From: Haloferax marisrubri
Lineage (GTDB): Archaea; Halobacteriota; Halobacteria; Halobacteriales; Haloferacaceae
Length of the DNA: 64,000 bases
Direction: 5' to 3'
Assembly: GCF_001469875.2 (NCBI RefSeq)
Contig: NZ_LOPW02000010.1
Span: forward strand, 717,924-781,923
The notes beneath the pieces are model-generated. The model was not told the DNA's origin, made no database searches, and saw only the letters and a list, made by a program, of their open reading frames with translations. Every line of letters begins with the position of its first letter. Position 1 is the first letter of the stretch. Below, one piece after another: positions 36,487 to 46,733 of this stretch. The translations under genes were made by a program, and so were the position numbers.

Positions 36487-37053
36487 ATGGTGTTGTACGA
36501 CCGAATCATCGTTCCCATCGACGGTTCCGCCGGCTCCGAGCGAGTCGCGGTCCACGCGGCGGCCTTAGCGGCCGTCCACGGTGCGGAACTCCACGGTGTG
36601 TACGTGGTGAACGCGGGGAGCTTCGCGGGGCTCCCGATGGAATCGTCGTGGGAGGGGCTCGACGACATGCTGCGCGCCGACGCCGAGTCGGCGCTCGACA
36701 AAGTCGAGCGCGCGGCCGAATCGCAGGGCGTCCCGGCCGAGACGCACGTCCTCGAAGGGACGCCGAGCCGGGAAATCGTCGAGTTCGCCGAGCGCGGCGA
36801 GTGTGACCTCATCGTGATGGGGACCCACGGCCGCGGCGGCATCGACCGCCTCCTCCTCGGGTCGGTCGCCGAAAAGGTCGTCCGGGCGTCGAAAGTCCCC
36901 GTCCTGACCGTCCGCATCGAGGGCGGCGACGACGACGCCGACGAGTACGCCGTCGAGGTGCCGGACGACGCCGCGCCGGAGTCGCCCACCGAGTCGCCTG
37001 GGGAGGTGGACGCGGCCGCCGACTCGACGGCGACCGCCGACGGCGGAGAGTAG
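36487..37053 (+). CDS. Universal stress protein (UspA) with acidic tail
   Basis: 188 residues. One Usp domain: MVLYDRIIVPIDGSAGSERV and the ATP-binding GTHGRGGIDRLLLGSVAEKVV; the last 45 residues are a disordered Glu/Asp/Thr tail. Start MVLYDR is preferred to an ATG five codons earlier. Upstream 126-base gap contains TATA-like TTATTA near 36452. Role: stress response, partner unknown. Confidence 0.9.
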   Translation: MVLYDRIIVPIDGSAGSERVAVHAAALAAVHGAELHGVYVVNAGSFAGLPMESSWEGLDDMLRADAESALDKVERAAESQGVPAETHVLEGTPSREIVEFAERGECDLIVMGTHGRGGIDRLLLGSVAEKVVRASKVPVLTVRIEGGDDDADEYAVEVPDDAAPESPTESPGEVDAAADSTATADGGE

Positions 37054-37091
37054 CGAAACAGCAGAAACAGCGGTGCGGGTCGGTCGCGGTT

Positions 37092-38150
37092 TCAGCGCCC
37101 GCCGTCGGCCGGGCGCAGGTGTTCGCAGTCGCCGGCGTGGACTCGTTTTTCGCCCTCGTCGGTTCGGACGACGAGCGTGCCGGGGTGTTCGACGTCGATT
37201 GCGTCGCCCTCGACGACGCCGCTCGCGGTGTGAACGCGGACCCGCCTGCCGAGCGTGTCCGCCCGCTCGCGCCACGCGGGGAGGACCGCGTCGAGGTCGC
37301 CGCGCAGTTCGTCGAAGCGTTCGAGCACCCGCTGGACGAACACGCGGCGCTCGACGGGACCGGCCTCGGCGGCGACGCTCGTCGCGCCCTCGGGAAGCGA
37401 AGCGGGGTCGAGGTTGACGTTGACGCCGGCACCGATGACGAGCCACGAGACGCGGTCGGCCTCGCCTTCCATCTCGGTGAGGATGCCGCAGAGCTTCCGG
37501 TAGCCGCGGTCGCCTGGCGTGTCGGCGTCGTTCGAACGGTCACCGGCGTGAGCCGGTGAACCTCCGCTCGCTTCGCTCGCGGAGACACCGTCGGACGCTT
37601 TCGCGCCCGACGGGTTATCGTTCGCTTCGCTCACGATAACGTCGTTCGGCCACTTGATGCTCGCGTCCACCCCGGCCTCGCGCGCCGCGTCGCAGACGGC
37701 GACGGCCATCGCCAGCGTGTACAGCGGGGCGTACGCCGGCGGTTCGTCCGGGCGGACGAGCAGGCTCATCCAGACGCCGCCGTCGGGCGCGGACCACTCC
37801 CGATTTTTCCTGCCTCGGCTGGCGGTCTGCTGGCGGGCCACGACGACTACGTCGCTCGCGCCCTCGGCGGCGAGGTCGCGGGCGCGGTCGTTCGAGGAGT
37901 CGAGCGTCTCGTGGAACTCCACGTCGTAGTCGGCGTCGAGACCGTACTCGATTGCCGGGCCGCCGTACTCCGGCACGTCGGTGACGACGTAGCCGTCGCC
38001 GGCGCTCTCGACGCCGAACCCCTCGTCGCGGAGTGATTCGACGTGCTTCCAGACCGCGGCGCGGGAGACGCCCAGTCGGTCGGCGAGGTCGGGCCCGGAG
38101 ACGGGACCCGCGGCGAGTGCGTCGAGGAGGGCGCGTCGCGTGTCGCTCAT
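37092..38150 (-). CDS. birA: Biotin--protein ligase with repressor HTH and a 45-residue hairpin-coded insert
   Basis: 352 residues. N-terminal winged helix (LADRLGVSRAAVWKHVESL) then the ligase domain: STNDRARDL-like SSNDRARDL, TASRGRKNREWSAPDGGVWMS, IKWPNDVIV and KLCGILTEM, and an SH3-like C-terminal domain. Normally two to four residues separate the WPNDVIV strand from KLAGIL; here about 47 do (SEANDNPSGAKASDGVSASE and so on), low-complexity and encoded by four consecutive hairpins at 37540-37640. The insert falls in a surface loop, so activity may survive. It lies 63 bases after pccA, whose BCCP domain it would biotinylate. Confidence 0.92.
   Translation of the reverse strand: MSDTRRALLDALAAGPVSGPDLADRLGVSRAAVWKHVESLRDEGFGVESAGDGYVVTDVPEYGGPAIEYGLDADYDVEFHETLDSSNDRARDLAAEGASDVVVVARQQTASRGRKNREWSAPDGGVWMSLLVRPDEPPAYAPLYTLAMAVAVCDAAREAGVDASIKWPNDVIVSEANDNPSGAKASDGVSASEASGGSPAHAGDRSNDADTPGDRGYRKLCGILTEMEGEADRVSWLVIGAGVNVNLDPASLPEGATSVAAEAGPVERRVFVQRVLERFDELRGDLDAVLPAWRERADTLGRRVRVHTASGVVEGDAIDVEHPGTLVVRTDEGEKRVHAGDCEHLRPADGGR
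37540..37640. repeat. Four stacked hairpins inside birA
   Basis: Consecutive perfect inverted repeats: 37540-37559 (TCACCGGC, loop GTGA), 37562-37584 (CTCCGC, 11-nt loop), 37588-37613 (CCGTCGG, loop of 12) and 37614-37640 (GTTATCGT, 11-nt loop). The second and fourth have exactly the same loop, TCGCTTCGCTC. The fourth arm pair includes the conserved VIV codons of BirA, so one arm is native and the other an inverted copy. All are in frame and stop-free. Confidence 0.85.
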
Positions 38151-38213
38151 GGAGGTCGGTACCGGCGCACGGGAAAAGAGGTTCGCGGTTCGAGCGTCGC
38201 TTCGGCCGCGGGA

Positions 38214-40013
<1,800 letters not shown>

Positions 40014-40178
40014 TTGCGGTAGTCTTTCAGGGAACCGCACGTTATTCTATCGATTTTACCAACGCACGTCGGTGGCCGATTCGACAGACGACGATTTACG
40101 TGTTCGACCGTGAAGGAACGACCGAGCTTACACTTCTCTGGCACTATACGCCGCGAATACTGGTTCAAATCCAAACGG

Positions 40179-40187
40179 CCTTATGCG
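40179..40187 (+). promoter_or_regulatory. TATA box of asd
   Basis: CCTTATGCG centred about 28 nt before the asd ATG, the leaderless spacing also seen at carA. Confidence 0.5.
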
Positions 40188-40210
40188 TGTGCCACACTAC
40201 GACACGGGTA

Positions 40211-41245
40211 ATGGCAGTACGAGTCGGCATCCTCGGTGCAACCGGCGCAGTCGGACAGCGATTCATCCAACTCCTCGAAGACCACCCGACGTTCGAACTC
40301 GCGGCGCTGACCGCGAGCGAGTCGAGCGCGGGCAAGCGATACGACGAGGCCGCGAAGTGGCGCGTCAACACGCCCATCCCGGACGACGTGGCCGCGATGG
40401 AAGTCGGCAGCACCGACCCCGCGGACGTGCCCGACGACATCGACCTCCTGTTTTCGTCGCTCCCGTCGTCGGTCGCCGCCGAGGTCGAACCCGAGTTCCT
40501 CGAAGCGGGCTACGTCGTCTCCTCGAACTCCTCGAACGACCGCATGGCCCCCGACGTGCCGCTCACGATTCCGGAGATCAATCCGGAGCACCTCGACCTC
40601 ATCGAGGTCCAGCGCGACGAGCGCGGCTGGGACGGCGCGCTCGTGAAGAACCCGAACTGCTCGACCATCACGATGGTCCCGACGCTCGCCGCGCTCGACC
40701 AGTTCGGCCTCGAACGCGTCGACGTCACGACTCTGCAGGCCGTCTCCGGCGCGGGCTACGACGGCGTCACCTCGATGGAAATCATCGACAACGCCATCCC
40801 GCACATCGGCGGCGAAGAAGAGAAGATGGAGACGGAGTCCCGCAAACTTCTGGGCTCGTTCGACGGCGCGGAAGTCGCGCTCCACGGCGCGGAAGTCAAC
40901 GCCTCGTGTAACCGCATCCCGACGCTCGACGGCCACCTCGAGAGCGTCTTCGCCGACCTCGCCGACGACGCCTCCCCCGAGGACGTCGCGGCCGCGATGC
41001 GGGAGTACCCCGGCGTCGACCTCCCGAGCGCGCCCGAACAGCTCATCCACGTCTTCGAGGACAACTTCCGCCCGCAGCCCCGCCTCGACCGCGAGCGCGG
41101 CGACGGCATGCAGATTTCCGCCGGCGGCATCCAGGCCACCGAGAACGGCGTGAAGTACAACTGCCTCGCGCACAACACGATTCGCGGCGCGGCCGGCGCG
41201 TCGGTCCTCAACGGCGAACTCCTCGCCCAAGAGGGCTGGATTTAG
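40211..41245 (+). CDS. asd: Aspartate-semialdehyde dehydrogenase
   Basis: 344 residues. Converts aspartyl phosphate to the semialdehyde for Thr, Met, Lys and related pathways. NADP loop MAVRVGILGATGAVGQRFIQ, catalytic cysteine C150 in KNPNCSTI, and the substrate motif GAEVNASCNRIPTLDGH. Archaeal/fungal-type Asd. Start MAVRVG follows a leaderless TATA. Convergent with the acetyltransferase, one base apart. Confidence 0.96.
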   Translation: MAVRVGILGATGAVGQRFIQLLEDHPTFELAALTASESSAGKRYDEAAKWRVNTPIPDDVAAMEVGSTDPADVPDDIDLLFSSLPSSVAAEVEPEFLEAGYVVSSNSSNDRMAPDVPLTIPEINPEHLDLIEVQRDERGWDGALVKNPNCSTITMVPTLAALDQFGLERVDVTTLQAVSGAGYDGVTSMEIIDNAIPHIGGEEEKMETESRKLLGSFDGAEVALHGAEVNASCNRIPTLDGHLESVFADLADDASPEDVAAAMREYPGVDLPSAPEQLIHVFEDNFRPQPRLDRERGDGMQISAGGIQATENGVKYNCLAHNTIRGAAGASVLNGELLAQEGWI

Positions 41246-41246
41246 G

Positions 41247-41831
41247 CTATATCCACCCGTCGGCGTCGCTTGCGACCCCGACTTCGGCGCCACGGGCACT
41301 CTCTTCGTCTCGCCACTCGTCGGCGAGCCGACCGTACCGAAGTACGTCGACGTGCTCCCCGTCGACGAACCCCTGTTCTCGGTGGACGCCCTCGCGCTCG
41401 AAGCCGGCTTTCTCCAGCACGCGGGTCGACGCCGGGTTCGTCTCGTAGGCGTTCGCGTACAGTTTGTTGAGCCGACGCTCGCCGAAGGCGTAGCCGCAGA
41501 GCGTCCGCAACGCGTCGGTCGCGTAGCCGTTGCCCCAGTAGTCGGGCGCGACGAGGTAGCCGACCTCGGCCGCGCCGGTGACGACGTTCGGCGGTTTGAG
41601 GCCGATTGTCCCGACCGGGTCGCCGCCGACCGAGACGACGAAACTGATGTCGTCGCCGTCGCCGCGCGATTCGACCCACTCGCGCTCCGCCGCGCGCGTC
41701 ACGGGGTCGACGGCGGCGATTCCCTGTCGGACCCGCGGGTCGTTGACCGTCTCGTGGAGGAACTCGACGTGCTCCGACTCGACGGTTCTGAGCTCGACGC
41801 GGTTGCCTTCGAGAAACGCGGCTCCGGACAT
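41247..41831 (-). CDS. GNAT N-acetyltransferase (RimJ/RimL type)
   Basis: 194 residues from MSGAAFLEGNRVELRTVE. GNAT motif A in EVGYLVAPDYWGNGYATDAL, followed by ANAYETNPASTRVLEKAGFEREG, the RimJ/RimL ending for ribosomal-protein or small-molecule N-acetylation. An upstream ATG adds 31 residues without GNAT character. Substrate unknown. Confidence 0.9.
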   Translation of the reverse strand: MSGAAFLEGNRVELRTVESEHVEFLHETVNDPRVRQGIAAVDPVTRAAEREWVESRGDGDDISFVVSVGGDPVGTIGLKPPNVVTGAAEVGYLVAPDYWGNGYATDALRTLCGYAFGERRLNKLYANAYETNPASTRVLEKAGFEREGVHREQGFVDGEHVDVLRYGRLADEWRDEESARGAEVGVASDADGWI

Positions 41832-41993
41832 ACCCCGTCCGTCGTCGCGGCCGCACTTCAACGTGGGCGTGTCTGGTACCGTCCGTTCGCGTACCAGCCG
41901 CACAGCATAACAGTCACACGCCACCTTCGCGCCCCTCGTCCATCCGTCCCGAGTTAGACACGGTTTTCACGCCGCGCCGACAGAGCGTTTCGC

Positions 41994-42515
41994 ATGTCCC
42001 GACGCGGCCTCGAAGCGGGGCTCTCCGCCGGTCTGCTCGTCGCCGCGCTCGGCGGCGTCGCGTGGGTAACCGGCGAACCGTTCGTCTTTCCGAGCCTCGG
42101 CCCCACGGCGTTCGTGCTCGCCTTCCAGCGACGCGTCGGGCGCTCCCGTTCGACTCGCATCGTGGGCGGCCACGCCGTCGGTGCCGTCGTCGGGTTCGCG
42201 GCCTACGCGCTCGTCGCCCCGGGCGTGACGCTCACCCCGTCGCTTCCGGTCGCGTCGACGGACACGCTTCGACTCGTCGCGAGCGCGGCGGTGTCGGTCG
42301 CCGCGACGAGTTGGGGGATGGTCGAACTCGACGCGGTCCACCCGCCGGCCTGTGCGACGACGCTCATCATCTCGCTCGGGTTGCTCTCGACGCCGCAGTC
42401 GGTCGCAACTATCGTCGCGAGCGTGGTGCTCCTCGTGGGGGTCCACCGCGGGACGAACGCGCTCCTCGGCGAGACGCGCGGAGACGCTCCGGCAGATGCG
42501 GGTTCGCGGAGTTGA
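41994..42515 (+). CDS. HPP family membrane protein
   Basis: 173 residues, four hydrophobic segments. The family motif DAVHPPACATTLI is present, with PFVFPSLGPTAFVLAFQ in the first loop. HPP proteins have been proposed as nitrite transporters in cyanobacteria and plastids; the substrate here is unknown. C-tail is short and hydrophilic. Confidence 0.88.
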   Translation: MSRRGLEAGLSAGLLVAALGGVAWVTGEPFVFPSLGPTAFVLAFQRRVGRSRSTRIVGGHAVGAVVGFAAYALVAPGVTLTPSLPVASTDTLRLVASAAVSVAATSWGMVELDAVHPPACATTLIISLGLLSTPQSVATIVASVVLLVGVHRGTNALLGETRGDAPADAGSRS

Positions 42516-42813
42516 GTTTTCGTCGTCGGTGATATCGCTCGAAACAGACGGTGCGGGAGAATGGGGTGTGTGGCGGGCGAACGAACGAGTCGTCGCCCTG
42601 ATGTGCCTCTGACAGCAGCAAATACTAACTCGTCACCGAGTCACTTATGATTTCTGTGAAACACGTTCGCATCGGGCGCGCTAGCGTCGCTCGCGCGTGA
42701 ACGTGGCAAAATCCGTCATTGGAGAGGTTCGTTTCCGACTGACATTCCGCGACAAGAGACACCGACGACGACAAGTATATGTGCCATGGTCACATTTGGC
42801 ACGCTGTATCGCT
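42516..42813. other. Intergenic region before the zinc-finger gene
   Basis: About 300 bases with no supported gene. Arms CACGTTC (near 42662) and GAACGTG (near 42700) enclose a GC-rich segment, and CAAGTATATG near 42771-42780 is a TATA-like element about 38 nt before the ATG at 42814. TGCCA and TGGCA half-sites lie between TATA and start. Confidence 0.5.
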
Positions 42814-43083
42814 ATGAAGCCGTGCCACAGTTGTCAGGCGGTTATCGACGAGTACATCCTGGACAAAAAGCTCGAAGTGCTGCGCGACCTCACGGTTGAC
42901 GACTTCAACCTGTGTGCGGACTGCACCACAGTCGTCGCCGATGCGTGCGTGGAATGCGGCGGTGGCGTCTATGTCCCGCGGGGCGAAACGACGGTCCCCG
43001 ACTACTGTCCGGCGTGCCGCGCGGACCTCATCCGGCGGACGGGGAGCGACCCCGGCTGGACCTGCGATGCCGTCTCGACCTGA
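42814..43083 (+). CDS. Multi-CxxC zinc-finger small protein
   Basis: 89 residues from MKPCHSCQAVIDEYILDKKL. Four cysteine pairs: CHSC, CADC, CVEC and CPAC, plus a lone Cys near the end, enough for two zinc ribbons. The middle LEVLRDLTVDDFNLC is helical. No membrane segment. An ATG 39 codons upstream precedes the TATA-like element and is not used. Function unknown; could be nucleic-acid binding or a protein adaptor. Confidence 0.78.
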   Translation: MKPCHSCQAVIDEYILDKKLEVLRDLTVDDFNLCADCTTVVADACVECGGGVYVPRGETTVPDYCPACRADLIRRTGSDPGWTCDAVST

Positions 43084-43195
43084 GTAGCGGTTCTCGACCG
43101 GTTTTTTGCGGCTGTCATCCGTGAGTGACGAGGATTCACGCCGCGTCGGTTCCGGCGTTGCACGAGATTTTTCCCGACGATGCGAGGGTTGTTGT

Positions 43196-43308
43196 ATGGA
43201 TGAAAAGAGTGTGGTCGAGTTCGTCGAGGAGTGGCAACGCGGCGCGTTTCTCCTATCGGGTCGGTGCTAGCGTTTCTGGCGTTTTCGTATCTGTTCTACA
43301 GGAGGTGA
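43196..43308 (+). pseudogene. Frameshifted small membrane-protein gene
   Basis: The frame from ATG at 43196 reads MDEKSVVEFVEEWQRGAFLL and then hits a stop at 43268-43270. The frame shifted by one base reads SVLAFLAFSYLFYRR and stops at 43306-43308. Adding one base near 43255 (CTCCTATCG to CTCCTCATCG) would restore a 37-residue single-pass protein with acidic N-terminus, one helix and basic end, ...GAFLLIGSVLAFLAF.... Either a recent 1-base deletion or a sequencing error. Confidence 0.5.
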
Positions 43309-43467
43309 ACATCGAGTGGACGGCGAGCGTGGCAGATTAGATAGTTCTCGTTCGGATGGAGTTCTCTCGTGACGCGTGAGTGGACCACAGACGGACTCGA
43401 TTTCTGCACCGCGAGCAAGCGAAGCGAGTCTTCGTGGGACGTTTTTCGTCCAGGCTTCTGCGAGGAA

Positions 43468-43490
43468 ACTGTCGCTCTTCGAGCGATAGT
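43468..43490 (-). terminator. Hairpin downstream of tRNA-Pro
   Basis: Ten-base-pair stem (ACTGTCGCTC with GAGCGATAGT, one G-T pair) and loop TTC, ending 21 bases beyond the tRNA-Pro 3' end on its transcript side. It could end the tRNA transcript, though it may equally belong to the local hairpin family. Confidence 0.4.
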
Positions 43491-43511
43491 CAACGAAGTA
43501 AAAAGGTGGAG

Positions 43512-43582
43512 TGGGACCGCTGAGAGTCGAACTCAGGTCCTACCGACCCCATCGGCAGAGGATACCACTACCCCACGGTCCC
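43512..43582 (-). tRNA. tRNA-Pro(GGG)
   Basis: 71-nt cloverleaf on the minus strand: acceptor GGGACCG with CGGTCCC, discriminator A; anticodon stem TGCCG/CGGTA, loop ATGGGGT, anticodon GGG; T-arm CTGAG, TTCGACT, CTCAG. No intron and no encoded CCA. Confidence 0.96.
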
Positions 43583-43755
43583 AGGGTGCATTCAAAGCGA
43601 TGCGTGTCTCGCGGTTAAGCCCTTCGTTTCGTCGCGGCGACGCGAGGCTCTGCCGTGCCACGGTATCGCACCGTCGTCCCGCGGTTCGACCGGTTCCGAG
43701 TCGGCGGAGTCGGCCCGCGGGTACGCTTTTGTCGCGCGGCGAGTAATGACAACGC

Positions 43756-44040
43756 ATGTTCACGTCCCTCCAGAGCGTCCCGCTCGGACTCCTCCCGTTC
43801 GTCGTGATGCTCCTCGTCCTCCTCGCGCTGGGCGTCGCGGCCGCCCGGTGGTGGTCGATACGCCGCGGGAGCGGGTCCGAACCGGCCGCGGACCGGGACG
43901 AGGAGTCGCACGGCTACCCGCTGGCGTCGTGGCGCTACGTCTACGACCTCGACAAATCGGACGCGAAACGGGAGGTCGCGTCGGTCAACGAACAGGCGGA
44001 GACGCTCGCGGACGCGGACAAAAAGCGCCGAAGAAAGTAG
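43756..44040 (+). CDS. Single-pass membrane protein of unknown function
   Basis: 94 residues. MFTSLQSVPLGLLPFVVMLL begins one transmembrane helix (about 8-30); the remainder is hydrophilic with SHGYPLASWRYVYDLDKSDAKREV and a Lys/Arg end. No family recognised. Convergent with cbf5, 7 bases between stops. Confidence 0.75.
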   Translation: MFTSLQSVPLGLLPFVVMLLVLLALGVAAARWWSIRRGSGSEPAADRDEESHGYPLASWRYVYDLDKSDAKREVASVNEQAETLADADKKRRRK

Positions 44041-44047
44041 CGCGCCC

Positions 44048-44917
44048 TCAGACTAACACGGCTTCGAGCGAGACGACCTCGCCGGCGTCGGCGTCCGCAT
44101 CGCCGACGAGTTCGCCCAGACAGACGGCCGAACCGTCGTCGGTGAAACAGGCGACGAGGTCGCCGCGGGAGGCGTCGGCGTCGACGTCGAAGACGCCGGG
44201 GGCGTAGACGGGCGCGCCGTTGGCGACCTCGCGGGCCGCGCTGTTGGCGATGGTCACGGACGGGAGGTGCGACAGCGCCCGCTCGGCGGGCGAGACCACG
44301 TCGCGGAGCCACGACTCGTCGCCCTCCTCGGCGAACGCGAGGGCGTCCGCAAGGTCGTGGAGCGTCACGAGGTCCGCGTCGTCGAAGGGGTCGGTCGCGG
44401 TCCGGCGGAGGTGGCCCATGTGGCCGCCGGTGCCGAGCGCGAGGCCGAGGTCGTGACACAGTTTTCGGATGTACGTGCCCGACTCACAGCGGATGCGCAG
44501 GAGCGCCTGTCTGTCTTTCACTTCGAGGAGGTCGAGGTCGTACACCTCACGGACGCGGAGGCGACGCGAGACGGCGGACTTCCGTGGGGGCTTCTGGTAG
44601 AGTTTCGATTCGAACTCGGCGACGGTCGAGTCGATGTCGGCCGGCGCGGGCCCGTGGAGTTCGAGGACGGAGACGTACTCCTTGGAACCTTCGAGGAACA
44701 CCTGCGCCATGCGGGTCGCGTCGCCGAGGAGGGTCGGCAGACAGCCGGTCACCTTCGGGTCGAGCGTGCCCGAGTGGGCGGCGCGGTCGACGTCGGCCAT
44801 GTCGCGGACCCAGCCGGTGACTTGGTGGGCCGACGGCCCCGGCGGCTTGTCGAGGTTGACGACGCCGAACGAGAGCAGGTCGTCGACGCTCCGGTGTTCG
44901 GGCGGGTCTCGGAGCAT
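44048..44917 (-). CDS. cbf5: H/ACA RNP pseudouridine synthase Cbf5 (TruB family)
   Basis: 289 residues from MLRDPPEHRSVDDLLSFGVV. Catalytic Asp53 in AHSGTLDPKVTG; RRLRVREVYDLDLLE and IRCESGTYIRKLCHDLG belong to the TruB core; the C-terminal third is a PUA domain. Guided by H/ACA RNAs it modifies rRNA, and alone it can act on tRNA U55. Two bases downstream of cmk, an arrangement common in archaea. Confidence 0.95.
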   Translation of the reverse strand: MLRDPPEHRSVDDLLSFGVVNLDKPPGPSAHQVTGWVRDMADVDRAAHSGTLDPKVTGCLPTLLGDATRMAQVFLEGSKEYVSVLELHGPAPADIDSTVAEFESKLYQKPPRKSAVSRRLRVREVYDLDLLEVKDRQALLRIRCESGTYIRKLCHDLGLALGTGGHMGHLRRTATDPFDDADLVTLHDLADALAFAEEGDESWLRDVVSPAERALSHLPSVTIANSAAREVANGAPVYAPGVFDVDADASRGDLVACFTDDGSAVCLGELVGDADADAGEVVSLEAVLV

Positions 44918-44919
44918 GG

Positions 44920-45504
44920 TCAGAAGTCGTAGCGGACGCCTTCGACGGGGTATTTGCCCTCGTCGGCCTCGGGGTCGTAGGAGTCGACCGCGGCGATGCA
45001 GACGGCCGTGACCTCGTCCGGGCCCCAGCGGGCGGTGTTGAGCGCGATATCGTAGATAGAGAGGTCCGTGATGTCGATGTCGTAGTACGCGTCGTACCGC
45101 TTGGCCTCGCTCGCCTCGCGGGTCGTCGTCTCCTCGCGGGCGATGTCGGGCGCTTTGTCCTCGCGGTCGGCGATGCGCTCGGCGCGGACGTCCACGGGGG
45201 CGTCGAGCCAAAAGCGGAGGTCGGCGGCGTCGCCGGCGAGCCAGCCGGCGAGTCGGGATTCGAGGAGCACGTCGTCGCGGTCGAGCGCGATGTCGCGGAG
45301 GCGACGGTCGAGGTCGCGGTCGATTTGGTCGTCTTCCTCGGCGAGTTTGTTGAACTCGACCGCGGTCATGTCGCGCTCGGCGGCGAGCTCGCGGAAGATG
45401 TCCCCGCCGCTTATGTGTTCGAGGTCGAACGCCTCGGCGAGCGCGGCGGCGGTCGTGCTTTTCCCGCTGCCCGGTGGTCCGGAGACGGTCAGTAACATAT
45501 CCAT
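44920..45504 (-). CDS. cmk: Cytidylate kinase (archaeal type)
   Basis: 194 residues; P-loop GPPGSGKST at 9-17, the [18 protein letters not shown] substrate region, [20 protein letters not shown] and the lid [17 protein letters not shown]. Phosphorylates CMP/dCMP. Two starts are possible: MDMLLTVSG (45504) or MLLTVSG (45498), the second being the commoner family start. Upstream of cbf5. Confidence 0.95.
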   Translation of the reverse strand: MDMLLTVSGPPGSGKSTTAAALAEAFDLEHISGGDIFRELAAERDMTAVEFNKLAEEDDQIDRDLDRRLRDIALDRDDVLLESRLAGWLAGDAADLRFWLDAPVDVRAERIADREDKAPDIAREETTTREASEAKRYDAYYDIDITDLSIYDIALNTARWGPDEVTAVCIAAVDSYDPEADEGKYPVEGVRYDF

Positions 45505-45688
45505 GCTGTGTGCGGTCGGCTAAAAGGTGTTATCGTTGCCGACGGCCCCTGCGGAGGCTTCGCACGGCGTCGGAGGACCCTCCGCGGCGTCGAGACGAGG
45601 CGGGTCCCGCGGCTGGCGAGCGTCGGAAACGGAGAGAGAAACCGAGTTGCTTCGAGTCGCCCGCGTCGGTTGGGCTGCCCGAGTCGGC

Positions 45689-46612
45689 TTACGACGCCGA
45701 CGGCGACATGTCGATGTTCAGGCTCTTGCGGATGATCTGGGTGAAGCCCATCGAACAGAGGAAGTACCAGACAATCCACGCCTGCATCGGCCCGAGGACG
45801 CCCTGCTTCCACTCGACGGAGCCGACGAGCGGGAGCACGAGGTTCTCGAGCTGGACGTGGGGCTGGGCGTCCGCGCCGCCGACGCCGATGGCCCAGTACA
45901 TCCAGAGGAACACCGGGATGGTGAGGAACATGATCCAGACCATCGGGCGGAACTGCTCTTTGAACATGCCCATCTGGTCGCCCATCGCCTCCATCTGCTC
46001 TTCTTGAATCTTTTCGAGCGCCGCGTCGTCGCCGCGCTCCTTGGCGTCCTTCTGCCGCTGTTGGATGTCCTTCATCCGCTCTTGGTACTTGCCCATCTTC
46101 TCCATGTCCATGAGGTTCGCCTGCAGGAGCGTGGAGTAGAGGCCGGTCGCGAGCGCGAGGACCATCACGACGGCGTAGAACGGGAGCATCTCGGCCAGCG
46201 GACCGAGCGCCACGTCCATCACGCCGCCGATGACGTTGCGGACCTCGGCGACCGAGTAGCCGAGGAACAGGCCGACCGTGACGACGGCCGCGCCCTTGTC
46301 GTACTTCGACCACGAGGAGTCGCCGGTGTCGATGTCGGCCGACGAGGACGACGACGAGCCGCCGGAGCCGGACGTGTCGTCTTCGAGGCCGGCGCGGGTC
46401 TCCGCCGCGTCGGCGAGCCGGAACCCCTCGTCGCCGTCGACGAGGATACCCTTCTCGATGAGGCGACCCCACTGGCCGCTCGTGAGCTCGTCGCGAACGT
46501 CGGCCCACTCGACTTCTCCGTCGTCCGCCCGGTCGAGGACGGTTTCGACGGCGGCGCGCATGTCGGCGTCGGAGCCGACGAGGTCGCGCACCCGAGATTC
46601 GATTCGTGCCAT
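45689..46612 (-). CDS. EMC3/TMCO1 (YidC-like, DUF106) membrane insertase-type protein
   Basis: 307 residues. N-terminal soluble helical domain (MARIESRVRDLVGSDADMRA to about 75), a Ser/Gly/Asp linker, then three core helices: VVTVGLFLGYSVAEV..., LPFYAVVMVLALATGLYSTLLQ, and later MVWIMFLTIPVFLWMYWAIG and WIVWYFLCSMGFTQIIRK, with a cytosolic coiled coil (DMEKMGKYQERMKDIQQRQK) between. This is the archaeal DUF106 topology of Oxa1-superfamily insertases. Lies between adk and cmk-cbf5 on the same strand. Confidence 0.92.
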   Translation of the reverse strand: MARIESRVRDLVGSDADMRAAVETVLDRADDGEVEWADVRDELTSGQWGRLIEKGILVDGDEGFRLADAAETRAGLEDDTSGSGGSSSSSSADIDTGDSSWSKYDKGAAVVTVGLFLGYSVAEVRNVIGGVMDVALGPLAEMLPFYAVVMVLALATGLYSTLLQANLMDMEKMGKYQERMKDIQQRQKDAKERGDDAALEKIQEEQMEAMGDQMGMFKEQFRPMVWIMFLTIPVFLWMYWAIGVGGADAQPHVQLENLVLPLVGSVEWKQGVLGPMQAWIVWYFLCSMGFTQIIRKSLNIDMSPSAS

Positions 46613-46733
46613 TACCGGCTCTTTAGCAACCGGCTGTTATCAAGGTTTTACTCTGGGGACGAGAGCGAGCGCGCCGCCGGCGGCGCTGGCGCTCCCGTCG
46701 CAGTCGGTGAAAAAACGTCGCGTCGGCGCGCGT

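Larger units (their letters stand above)
43084..43511. other. Decayed intergenic region with frameshifted micro-gene and hairpins
   Basis: About 430 bases holding no intact gene. It contains the frameshifted small membrane-protein gene at 43196-43308, a GGACG/CGTCC hairpin with T5 loop at 43437-43451, a loop-like AAGCGAAGCGA at 43417-43427, and a 10-bp hairpin at 43468-43490 near the 3' end of tRNA-Pro. Confidence 0.6.

Noticed and set aside
40100-40185. Possible tRNA (GGTTCAAATCC T-loop-like motif at 40162-40172)
   Set aside because: No acceptor, D or anticodon arm can be folded around it; it lies just upstream of the asd TATA box.
43125-43340. 71-codon frame MTRIHAASVPALHEIFPDDA...
   Set aside because: No pattern, and it is the third reading frame of the frameshifted membrane micro-gene, which has clear helix character.
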